64,000 nt of DNA from Sipunculus nudus (Eukaryota > Annelida > Sipuncula > Golfingiida > Sipunculidae), in assembly GCA_026874595.1 (NCBI GenBank), contig CM049322.1:8486900-8550899 (forward strand), given 5' to 3'. Below the pieces are notes generated by a model. It had not been told where the DNA came from. It saw only the letters and a list, made by a program, of their open reading frames with translations, and did no database searches. Shown here piece by piece: positions 38,067 through 49,121 of the stretch (positions are counted from its first letter, which is position 1; each line of letters opens with the position of its first letter). Position numbers and translations under genes: made by a program.

Positions 38067-38644
38067 ACACTCCTAGCGTCACATCGACCCTCTAGCATAA
38101 CGACCAGATTACTGGCGCCAGAGTGTCTTTCCACATAAGTCTAAGGAATGCATTATAAGGCCTTATGAAGATGCAAACATTTACGTCAATTCTGACAACG
38201 CTTCATGGCCTACAGGTACACTGACAAACAACATAAACCAGACCAATCGTTAGTATTTTATGTGTACTTTCTTATAATACCAAACATGAGCCAGAAAAAT
38301 ATTCCGTTTCAACCCAGCACATTGGTAAACCCCTCGGCATGTTTGTTGCATTTATGACCGCATGAACATAAGCATGGCTCGCACGGATATAGGACGCAGG
38401 GAGCTTGCAGGAGGTACAGGAAATGACGCGTGTCCATGGAGACGGTGTTTCAGTTTGGGTTGTGAGCTCACACACTATTGTTTTAATTTCTCATTCTTAG
38501 CATAATATTGAGATTATGGGCCGTTTACCACAATATGAATGCAATTTGGTGCAAGACCACTGCGATACATTCCTCGAAAATTGTATCACGACTCTACTAG
38601 GCTTACCAGCCCAATTATCCGATTGCCTACTGAATCGGGTTGTC
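38067..38644. other. Sequence interrupting the family 1 repeat after unit D
   Basis: The family 1 repeat stops at 38066 (GATGAAACACTCC) and resumes at about 38645 (TAAAACACTCCATGATC). The 578 bp between are GC-richer and less repeated. A sub-block at 38315-38380 (CATTGGTAAACCCC, GCATGTTTGTTG) has a second copy near 39590-39655. I see no gene and no terminal repeats. The shared ACACTCC at both edges could be a short duplication from an insertion. Confidence 0.45.
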
Positions 38645-38765
38645 ACGGCTAAAACACTCCATGATCGATATGCATGCAAAGCATCATGGTGATCAATACA
38701 TAAGTTATTCAGAGACTGGAGTTTTTGTATCCAGTTTTATTATTCGGGGAGGGGGGGGGGTATTT
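38645..38765 (+). repeat. Fragment of modular repeat family 1
   Basis: Contains CACTCCATGATCGATATGCATG, GTTATTCAGAGACTGGAG and a G-run before TATTTAG, matching the interior of the copies in units B and C. Confidence 0.6.
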
Positions 38766-40735
38766 AGCACAGTCTGATGATGCGAAATTGATTTAAAATT
38801 AACAGTCCCTTATTCAGCCATTCGAAAACGGGCATTACCTTTTATCCAGTATTAGAAACAGACACCAACTGTTCTTTTGTTGGATTTTTCATTAACATTG
38901 TAGCAAGATTATTCTTATCTATTCTCTCTTTGTGAATTTTTAAATCAAAATATTATGCATAAAGTTGGTGTTGACCTACATTATGATGTAATTGGTCAAC
39001 ACTTGGTTAGTGCTGACCAAAATTTGTTTCAGCAGATTCTTTAATCAGTCATGTAGATAGAATTCATAATGAAAGTGAGTTTGTAACCAATGTTCAACTT
39101 GATGGTTGCAGAGTGCATGCCTGGGATTCAGCAACCCTCCTTATACAGTAAATGCTTGCATAAGTTTGGAAATTAATTATAGTAATTTTTCACAGCTGTA
39201 AACGAGGGCTAAGAGTTTCTTGGAGTTTCCTGTGTATTTTCTTTCTCAATGAGAGGTTGCAAATGATACATTTTGATTTTTTTTCAGATGGTTTTACAAG
39301 AAGTGAAACGTCTACTTCTTGATCCTGAGTACGAGCATATAGCTGGCCCCTTCGGTAAATATTTAATTCCATACGTTTCATTTCTTTTAACCTGTAAGTC
39401 CGACCCTAGAGCTATTTAAACCTTCAGAAATAGAGTCTCCGACTAGCGTCAGAGAGCCTACATCTTGTTTGGAGGAGGGCACTATAAAGCTCGATGAGAA
39501 TGCTTATATTTTTGTTATTTTTGTCACCAGCAAATCTTTGTGCATTTTCTAAAAATACCTACAACGTACGAGAAAAAATAGCCCTTTTATGTCAGCAAAT
39601 TGGTAAATCCCGAGGCATGTTTGTTGAATTTCTGACCGCATAAACACAGGTATGTCTGGAAAAGGGTTACTTAAGAAGAGAAATGTTGTAGAAGACACAA
39701 CAAATTACCGGTTACCACAGAATTAATGTACACTTTTGTTTGTGAGATAGCAGTTATTGTTTTGTGTTAATTAATGATCCGTTGTGGCATTGAAACAATA
39801 CAATTTAAACCTGTTACAGTGCGTTCCCGAGTATGGTTTGTGTCACGATTCAAGTACAGGTATACTACCCTTTTGAGCCGTGTAATCATGGTTACTGCAT
39901 GTCACTCTTACCCGACTGATTATATTCAAATTCAATAGAACTATATTTTAAAATCGGTGTTCGACAATATTACTGTTGAACTTCGCTTTAATCGGGTTTT
40001 TATATATCACGTGAATATCGTATGATTCTTGAATGGCCTGCTTTCCTCGAGTCATCTCCAAACCCGGATACGATTGAGGTTTTAGCAGTGGACCTTGTGT
40101 CAAAGTCCTTAAGTGGCCTGCACCAAAATCTTGCCGTTCTGTACATCAACTGATGTCGTTGTTATTCAAAATTCTGATATCACACTAATGATGCCATAAA
40201 ACCATATATTTTCGGCCATTCACTGACTTTTTTCGTGTATGTTTTTTTAAATGCCACATTTCAATTCGTTTTGTTAGTTTGAAATTCTTTGTCTTCCGAA
40301 TCTACACCAATAAATTTACTGAGGATGGACGACTCAGCACATATGACCTGGCAGACATCAGATTGCAACAAATCGTGTAGGCACGCGGACATTAAAGTTT
40401 ACCTTGTAATTTTTAATCAGAACAGGGTAAGCGTATGAAAGACATGTTTGTCTTTAATCCTGGTATCCGCTGTTACTGTAAGTTTTGTGATGGTGTGTGT
40501 TGACACGAGCCGTGTACACAGACAATGTCGTGTTCAGACAGATTATGTTGTAACAAAAAGTAATAATCGTCTTAGTTTGTGCAAACAAATTGAATTACTG
40601 CTACATGAACCTAGTTCTAAAATGACAAATGTGTAATAAGCTGTTGGCATATGATTTCTGACTCATCTTACAATATGACACCCACTAAGATTTTTAAAAA
40701 AATAAATCTGTTCATAACACATTTTATAAGATATC
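38766..40735. other. Mostly non-genic stretch
   Basis: Apart from the weak exon candidate at 39288-39354 and the small duplicated block near 39590, I see no gene, known repeat or RNA here. Confidence 0.4.
39288..39354 (+). other. Candidate plus-strand exon
   Basis: A strong acceptor with a long pyrimidine tract (GATTTTTTTTCAG) precedes ATGGTTTTACAAG and the donor GTAAAT follows at 39355. The 67 nt read MVLQEVKRLLLDPEYEHIAG in one frame. No partner exons with matching phase were found. A nearby open stretch at 39035-39150 (around SHVDRIHNESEFVTNV) does not join it in frame. This could be a relic of a transposon or pseudogene. Confidence 0.25.
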
Positions 40736-40781
40736 CTGCCGTACACTACGGATGACATGCGCATGGTTATAAAGTACTCAC

Positions 40782-40853
40782 CCTTCTCTCAACTCCTTTT
40801 GTCCGACTGGAGCACTCGACGAATGCTTGCCCTTCTCACAAATACCACGACTC
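40782..40853 (-). other. Candidate 72-nt exon, paralogue of the 10.4-kb exon
   Basis: Bounded by an acceptor (ATCTTTTCAG) and a donor (GTGAGT). It aligns with 10413-10469 apart from a 15-nt in-frame insertion. Read in the shared frame (SRGICEKGKHSSSAPVGQKELREG by parts) there is no stop; another frame has TGA. The flanks also align, so the exon was duplicated together with its introns. Confidence 0.4.
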
Positions 40854-42714
40854 CTGAAAAGATACCATTTCATATACTTTCCATATATGATCATATAGGC
40901 AAATTGCTGGCAAATATCCCCATTTCATAAACACTTATTTACATCAACCAGTCTCCCCGAAAACATGTACTACGTCCCGTTATTTCCACCCAAGATACTT
41001 TATTAAGCTCATGAAGGTTAGAGGTTATTTCCTTCTCCGCGGCATATCTGAAAAAGATTTCATTCTATTCTAATGAAAAAGTGTGACATGATGGGAAATG
41101 AAGAAATTAATGAATGGAAATTGTTAGTTAATATTTTGCGCAAAAGTACGGAAAAATAAATAAAACAATAGGTCAAAACGAACGAATTTAGATGGATAAC
41201 TAGATGCAAAATAATTAAACCGACCCCTCTTTGAATATATGGATATTTGGTTTAATCATCACTCTTTAGCCATGAATTATTATTTAGCATCACGTGAACA
41301 TTTCTTGGTGTCATTGTAAATAATGAGATGAGTCATTTTTCAAAGCGGCACAGAAAACTAGGTGTTGCTGGTTATTGATTGCATCAAACTAAAATAATAC
41401 TCAGACAAACATAATCTCTTACAGCGGCACCTACTGATGCACTTTACACAACAATCCACTGGCCATCATTTTAACATCCTGGTTAAATGTAGAAAGGGAT
41501 TTAAGGGGATGTTGATACGGTATATTATATTTATGGTTGCATCATGTTTCTCAATAGACTCCTTAACATTTAAATTTTCCTTCCTTGTGTCTTCTTTCGG
41601 GTTGATCTCCGTGCATAGAGTTGTATATTTATTTATAAGTCGATATATTATAAAACGTTTGCAGTATAACAAACATGAACTAAAGACCTAAGGAAAATAA
41701 TCCATTGTTTAAAATAACGTGGTTTAAATTATATATTATCTATATTACAATTGCTACCGACCATACAAATTAATGTATATTAAGTCGTATTGGAAGATGT
41801 TCTACGTCTCTTTTTATCTTCAGGCCCTTGTAAGCCGTGACCAGCTATTGCTTAGTTGACTGATAGTCCGCTTAGCAAAAACAATTTCTAGCTAGATAGC
41901 CCTATTTGATAGAATCAGATTTGCTGAAGATATACCAATTTATAGATTCATTCATATCATAGTTCCTCTTCTTTTCATATTGTTTTTGAATTTAGAAATA
42001 GGAAATATAATAAAATTAAGATTATGCTTAATTATGCTGGTTTTGTCCTCAGCGAAAGGTATATATTACCATCAATAAATATAACCATAACTTGAAAAAC
42101 ATATATTAATATTTAGCATCATGTGATGTAATCTGCACTGCCATAATCTCACTGGCAAACAAAGCAAGTTTTGCATTGGTATTAAATGTCACTTAACAAG
42201 GGATCCCGGACTAGGCTTATCGCCAAACCCACAGCCTGTGTATTCATTATGTAAACAACTAACAATTGTTGTAACATCCTGCTTGAACGTTGATAGTGGT
42301 TTCAGGTGATCTTGATTATGATTTTCATGGTAATCATTCATCAGGAACTGTCATGGCGGACGCTTTGTTTTACATATTCTTTTTTTTTAATTTGTGTTGT
42401 TGAAACTTTTCGGCTCGTTATTTTAAGACCTCATCCCATCACCGGTATAAAAACATACCATTTAATTTCAAATTGTAAACAAGATTCTCTATATAATCAG
42501 TTGTTTTGTCGAGCTAATTACGTGGTTCATTAGTGATTTCTTTTTATCAGAGAGCAATTGGTTGTCCTGATGCATATTTTTCTCAAATTTATCAATTGGA
42601 TATATACGTATATGTGTGTGTGCGTGTGTGTGGATGTGTGTCATTCTTGTTGTGCAAGTGCAAACCAGTCTAGGACTGACCGATCACTATAGCTCAGTTG
42701 ACTTTGTTGTCAGC

Positions 42715-42864
42715 TGGGCTAAAAAAAAACTGCTGAAATGTTATTTAGATCCGACTATAAATCCAGGCATCAAGTTGTTTAACATTCTACTGGGCTAAAA
42801 AAACTGCTAAAATGTTATTTAGATCCGACTATAAATCCAGGCATCAAGTTGTTTAACATTCTAC
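42715..42864. repeat. Tandem duplication of a 74-76 bp segment
   Basis: Two adjacent copies begin TGGGCTAAAAAA and end TTTAACATTCTAC. They differ by two A residues in the run and one G/A change. The first copy follows the terminal module of a family 1 repeat (ATCACTATAGCTCAGTTGAC). Confidence 0.85.
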
Positions 42865-43173
42865 CTATAGTTGGGGAAATTAATGTAGTAATGGTATTAC
42901 AATACACAGGTTTGCGTGCGGATACACACATGTATGTAACATACATTGGTAAATCACTGTTATAATCAGCAGCAAACAAGTAAGCTCCTGAGCCAGGAAC
43001 ATATTCTTTACTAATGACCTTGATCACGTGAACATCATGTGTTGATTCACGGACCCATAAAACCACCAGTTTATAAGTTTCAATTATAGCCGGACATGAA
43101 TGTATTTACATTTATTATATATATTAATTAATAACTTGGAAAGTGATACATTTTGCAGAACACATTCTTGTAA

Positions 43174-44830
43174 CCAGGGACCCATGGGTCTCGACGCTCA
43201 GCTGCATTTGTCTATCAGGATATATGTTTATAAGGTTTTCCAAAATATTGGTCCTGTGATCAGTTTGAAGCCAACCTAATTTGTTAAATGGATGGGCCCT
43301 GTGTCCTTAACCTCTGACCTTATGACCCCAAAATCAAAAGGAAACTTCCCCTATTGGCAGCTGAACCACATGTTGATGAAGGAAGGCTTGAGATGAAAAG
43401 TTTGGCTTAAAATGCATCCACAATCTTTCTAAAGAAGTTGGTCCTGTGATCTTGACCTTTGATCTCATTACCCCAGAATCAACAGTTATTACTTTAGTGG
43501 TGGGCCATATATTTAGTCAAGTTATGTTGAAACCAATATTTTAAACTAAACTGGTGTTATCATCTGGAAACTAATAAGTGGATTGATGGCCCCATGACCT
43601 TGACCTTGTGACCCCAAAATCCATCAGTTACTTCCACTATTGACAGATGAGCAACCTCTAGATTATAGAATGTTTGGGACAGAAAGTTTGGCTAAAAATA
43701 CATCAACAATCTTTTTAAAGAAGTGGGTCCTGTGACCTTGACCTTTGGCCTTATGACCACAAAATCAAAAGGGTTCTTACATTATTGGTGGGTCATATAT
43801 AAGTCAAAATTGAAACCAATATGTCAATTAAAACTGGAGTTATCATCCAGAACAAATATGTGGACAGATGGGCCCCTGTGACTATGCCCTTTGACCTTGT
43901 AAATCAGTTTCTTCCCCTAATGGCGGCTCAGCTATATGTGCAAGATGGAAGGTTTTGCATGCTTAAAATGCATCCACAATCATTCTAAATAAGTGGGTAC
44001 CGTGACCTTGACCTTTGACCTCATGGCCCCAAAATTGAACGGAATCTTCCCCTATTGGCAGGTTAGCAATATCTTGAAGATGGAAGGTTTGGGATGAAAA
44101 GATTGGCTTTAAATGCATATGCATTCTTTTTAAATAAGTGGGTACTGTGTGTTTGGGATGAAAAGATTGGCTTCAAATGCATATGCATTCTTTTTAAATA
44201 AGTGGGTTCAGGTTACCTTTGACCTCATGCCCCCTAAATTGAACAGAATCTTTCCCTATTGGCAGGTTAGCAATTTCTTGAAGATGGAAGGTTTGGGATG
44301 AAAAGATTGGCTTTAAATGCATATGCATTCTTTTTAAATAAATGAGTCCTGTGACCATGACCTTTGACCATTGGACCCAAAAATCCACTAGGTTTTTACT
44401 TAAGTGGTAAGTCATATATAAGTTAAGTTTGAAACTAATATGTCAAACTAAACTGGAGTTATCATCTGGAAACCAATTTGTGAACAGATGGCCCCTGTGA
44501 CCTTGACCTTTGACCATTTATGCTCTCCCCATACTGGCAAGTCAGTTAAATGTGTAAAATGAAAAGTTTGGGATGAAAAGCTTGGCTTAAAATGCAGCCA
44601 TAATCTTTTTAAAAAAGTGAGTCCTGTGACCTGGACCTTTTACCTCATGACCCCAAAATCATAAAGGTTCTTGCTTTAGTTGTGGGCCATATGTAAGTCA
44701 AGTTTGAAATCCATGTGTCAATACAAACTGGAGTTATCATCTGGAAACCAATTTTTTTGGATGGACGGAAAGACAGACAGACAGAAAAACAGACAGACAG
44801 ACAGGGTGATAACTATATGGTATCCACTTG
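43174..44830 (+). repeat. Repeat family 2 array with DR1-like motifs
   Basis: The array opens with GGGACCCATGGGTCTCGACGCTCAGCTGC, the same start module as family 1. It continues as imperfect units of about 130-300 bp with TCCTGTGACCTTGACCTTTGACC, GGATGAAAAG, GGCTTAAAATGCATCC and GGAGTTATCATCTGGAAACC. It closes with a GACAGACAGACAG run and GTGATAACTATATGG. The sequence TGACCTTTGACC occurs exactly at 44009, 44358 and 44504. Three near-copies of GATTGGCTTTAAATGCATATG mark a local sub-duplication. It is not coding. Confidence 0.75.
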
Positions 44831-44929
44831 TGATCAATAAACACACCAGGTTTTGGGACACAGGATGTAATTACAGCGGAGAAACTGACATGATTGTTGT
44901 TATTTTATAGTAAAAAAATAAAATATTCG

Positions 44930-45303
44930 TTAAAATAAAAAAAATACAGGTGGCGCCACTACTTTTCGGGAACTGACAAAACTAGTCATGGTCAATATTC
45001 AAGGCAAAATCCATGACAATCCACGCATTAAATATCAAGATATTAGAGGTTTTGTATTATATTTTTGATTATTCTGGGGGGTACTTCCAAGCCCTATAGC
45101 TCGGAGGATATAGGTTGCAGAGACCTAATTTCAGGTTTCCAAGGAGAATTTTTATTGATCTTCCTGGATATTCACTAAGACGTTTCTAGGTCCAGCAGTT
45201 ACGATTTGGGCCCTGCTAACGGACGCCCGGACGCCCGGCCGGACGGACGACGGACAAAGCGCCATTCCTATACCTCAGTTGACTTACAGTCAGCTGAGCT
45301 AAA
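44930..45303 (+). repeat. Modular repeat family 1, 3' part
   Basis: Starts at ATACAGGTGGCGCCACTAC and ends with the GGACGGACGACGGACAAAG run and the hairpin-like terminus CTCAGTTGACTTACAGTCAGCTGAGCTAAAAA. Confidence 0.7.
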
Positions 45304-47170
45304 AAATAAACTTTTTTAGATCTTTTATATTTTTTTTGTATATCACAATGAAAGTGATCATAACTATACATTTTCACATACACCCAACTGCAATTTATGT
45401 AAGGAATGTTATCCACACCATTCTGAGTTACAAACAGTTTTTAAGCATTTCAAAAATTCTGCACCAAAACATCATGCTCAAAATGAGAAGATTACAGAAG
45501 TCATTATGCTGTCATCTGATGAACAACTACAACATCTGGATATTTAGCTTTATATCATCTCCTGGGCTGTAAAAGCAGGATATCATGTATTTGTACAGGG
45601 TATGAAAACTTAACACAAGGTCAGCTGTGATCCTCTTTCACAGCCCTCAAATTATCTTTTTGTTTAAATGCTGAGGCATATTTTTCCTCACCATGAAACT
45701 ACCATTACTTCACATTAGACAGATAATCATCCTATTTAGGGTGATAAAACTGGGTCTAAAACGGAAAATTACAGAATTTATGAAAGTTTGGCAAGGCTCT
45801 CCTTATCACTCATGAGGTTATGTTTTCATCACTGTTTGTTATGTTTGTCTTTTTTTGTTTTTTCTGTGCATGTTTCAAAAGTTTTAGCTAGGTTTTACAT
45901 ACACTATGAGTAAGTACTATTTAGGGATACAAAAAAGAAGAACTGATCAGATTTAGGAGGTGATCCACATGAAGCATTATATTCTTGTCTGATGGATGTT
46001 ATTTTTCATGGTGCTGACATCTGGACTCAGAATATGGTATTATATAAGACAATTAGAACTTGAGGACAGGAACATTAAGGCATATAGTAAGTTAAATATA
46101 TTTATAAAGATCAATGGCCAATATAGTACTAATGAAGTATATTCAGAATAGTTGCATGATTATTCAATAAAAGGTAAGTATGGCATGTTGATTGTTGAAA
46201 ATTTTCCTCCAATAAGCCACTCTCACCTCTGGAAAACTACAATGCTCAAGAATTCAATAGAACAACCATGTTTGCATGGTTCTGGATTGATGGTTGAGCT
46301 TTTACACACTTTTTGACGTCACCTTTTCCGCAAATCATTCTGATTTGTGATACCATCTTCTCATGTATCATGGTTTCATCTTCCTGACCCTGGTTGCCAA
46401 TATCAGCACCTGTTTCAGCAAGTCTTTATGGTACAGGGGGCAAAGGGTCATGGGCAAAGTACACTGACCTGGATTAAATACTTGCCAACATAACCACAGC
46501 CACTTAGATACAGATTTAATCTGACACGCGGCAGATTTCACACATCGTCCCTTCATGTATCATTATGCTTAAGCTTCTTTAATTACATTACTCATTATTT
46601 AATAAACGACAGCACAGACCTCCTCTTTTATGATAAAAGCTAGCTATTATTCTTTATGAAGATCTCCTTATCCTTATGTTTTATTATGTTTTATTCTTTT
46701 TCAAGTTCTACTGGATTTTAGCCATTTTTCCTCTTTCAGAAAGATCATATGAAACAGTTCTAACACAAGGATATTTCAAAGTTATTTTTTGCTAGAAATT
46801 AAGCCTTCACTGTCTTTCAGAGAGAACATACCTTAGCCAGTGCCTAAAAGATTAAACTGATAACGAAACTACAGGATAAATTCAAAACAAATCCTCTACT
46901 AATCTTCACACCCTTCATTACCTCCACAAAATATTATTGGAATATGTGTATATAACAGGTACTGAAACATCATGTGCAAAGAAAAACATACAATTTTAAT
47001 TGCATGACTTTCTTCAGTCGGTGATCAAGAATGTAAATAGCTGCAGGATGTAAATAGGTATTTGCAAACAAACACACAATCATGGGCTCAAAAACATTAT
47101 AGCTTTGTAATCTCAGATGTCCTCTCCCTTCACAGGCAACTTTGCATATACAAACACCTGGCAAAAATAC
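45304..47170. other. Stretch without a recognisable gene or repeat
   Basis: AT-rich sequence with only short chance open frames (for example 46368-46556 on the minus strand). No splice-supported coding segment was found. Confidence 0.45.
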
Positions 47171-47184
47171 ATTTAGTTTTTGCT

Positions 47185-47338
47185 TGGAGAGCGAGAAAGA
47201 GAGAGAAAGACGAAAAGAGAGAGACTCTGAGAAAGACAAAGAAAAAGAGACTTCAAGAAAAGAGAAAAAGTCAGAAGAAAGAGACTTTAGACAGGAAAGG
47301 GAAGAAAAATGTTAGAGAAGGAAGGAGACAGTTATTTA

Positions 47339-47375
<37 letters not shown>

Positions 47376-47400
47376 GAAAGAGAGAGAGAAAATCTGAGAA
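47185..47400. repeat. Purine (GA-rich) tract of about 215 bp
   Basis: Almost uninterrupted A and G on the plus strand, including a pure (GA)n at 47342-47372. It gives a highly charged Arg/Lys/Glu open frame that is low complexity only. Such mirror-like purine tracts can form triplex DNA. Confidence 0.85.
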
Positions 47401-48936
47401 TAAATGAAATAAATTGAAAGACGAAAAGTAATATACCAAGAAATAAAGTAATAGAAAAATAAGGGAAAAAAGAGTGTTCGAAGAAGAATGGTAGACATAT
47501 TTAGAGATTAAATCCAACATGTTGGAGATCTTGCTGGAGTGTCATGATTCAGAGCACTTTCAATATGACCTGATATAGTCTCATTACCTGAGACCCCTAC
47601 TGGATGCGTTACCACCAGGTACCTGATGGAATTTATTTATTCTGGTGGAGGGTGGACCATCTGCCATGAGACATTCAGGACACCGTCTGATCAGGCTAGA
47701 ACATGTCAGATTAGGTGCAATCACACGTTACGTGTACTCTACCAGGCTGTGTAATAAGGCATGGATTAAACCTGGTAGGAATAGAATTCTGACTGGGTCC
47801 TGGAAGACTTTATAACTATGTTCATTACTAGTCTGATTTAAAATCATTAAAGCCACCTATTTTCCTGTCTATCTGTAAAATTTATGTGATTTCCGTCAAA
47901 CAGTTTAATGAACAGTGGGTAATTCCTGCTAAGAAAGGTCCTTATAACACCCTTGTCACAAATAAGCTTGTTAATTATTTTATAATCATTATAATTATTT
48001 TATTACATTTTTTTATATCAAGTGAACAGTTCAGGTACATTTGAACAACCACTTCAGCATGTTTGCAGTTCAACTGCACTTGTTCAACCCTGTTTAGCAA
48101 GTGTGCAGTACAACTGCATCCTCAGAGATCATTTCACTTTTATTTTTAAGCGAGTGTACACGTTTTAAGTATGCAACTTCACATCAGTGAGTGTACATAT
48201 ATATTTAATTTGCACTTGGTGACAAAAGTTACATGGAGCCAGAGATGGCTTCAGCAGGGTGGTGGTCGTTTCATCCTATCCAGCACTGCATGCTATGGGA
48301 TAATCATACGCAAATGTTCTAGCTCTTGCTGCTGATAAAAACACTGTCGTGCACATGTCCGTCCTCTCAGGGTCAGTGTACATTTTTCATCCTCCCAGGG
48401 TATACCATACAGCTGTATGCACTCTCTATGTACATATAGTGGTTTCATGTACGGCTCAGGCAATTGCTAAGGTCAATCACATCACTCATCTGTCACATGA
48501 TCAGAATTTCGGCAAATGTCTTACACTTGGCATTTATAAAGAAATGATTCAGGAACAGGATGCTGACGCATAAACCCTGGAAAAATTCAGCATCTATACT
48601 TCCCAGAAGAAATGGATTTATAATTTTTTAACTCTCAAATGAATACACTGAAAAACTACTTATAATATACATATATAACAATATTCCAGGCGAACAAAAT
48701 CTTCTCCAATGATACTGAAACAAATCTAATTTAAACAAAAAAAAAACAGTAAGGCATACTGTCATATGAAATTACAAATACCAGGATATTACTTAAACTA
48801 TTTCTCATGTGTTGATTTCAACAAATATTCTTTTCTCTTATACCATTTAGATAAATGTATTTATTATTTCACAATTAATTACTGTACATATATATTATAA
48901 TATTTGAATGTAAAAACGTCAAGCACATGATATATC
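47401..48936. other. Stretch without a recognisable gene
   Basis: No domain-bearing frame, no strong repeat. Short open frames such as 48349-48573 (+) lack support. Confidence 0.4.
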
Positions 48937-49048
48937 AAACTTATTGAAAAGTGATACTCAAACTCATTGAAAAGTGATACTCAAACTGAATGAAAAGTGA
49001 TACAAAAACTGATTAAAAAGAGATACTCAAACTGATGAAGTGATACTC
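48937..49048. repeat. 23-bp tandem repeat, about 5 units
   Basis: Four 23-bp units with consensus AAACTCATTGAAAAGTGATA plus CTC, then a shorter unit, directly before the 36-bp minisatellite. The GATACTC motif resembles the GATACTG of the minisatellite. Confidence 0.8.
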
Positions 49049-49121
49049 ACACTGATTTTAATTAGTTTTATTCTGTCAATTCATGGGTGCACATTAAAAT
49101 TAAACAGTGAGACTCTTACTA

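Larger units (their letters stand above)
40740..43110. repeat. Older, rearranged paralogue of the 10.4-14.0 kb region
   Basis: Similarity to 10.3-10.5 kb occurs at 40.7-40.86, to 12.8-14.05 kb at about 41.04-42.65 (landmarks CATCACGTG, GTTAAATGTAGA, ACATCCTGCTTGAACG, CAAGATTCTCTATATAATCA), and to 10.64-10.87 and 11.45 kb at 42.88-43.1. Identity is clearly lower than between units A-C, and the order is changed. This shows that an older duplication preceded the recent tandem array. Confidence 0.65.

Noticed and set aside
39035-39150. Open stretch with protein-like composition (SHVDRIHNESEFVTNV)
   Set aside because: Its possible donor would join the exon-like segment at 39288 in a frame that stops at once, and no other partner is visible.
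47062-47397. 111-codon highly charged open frame
   Set aside because: A product of the purine tract; low-complexity sequence with no evidence of expression.
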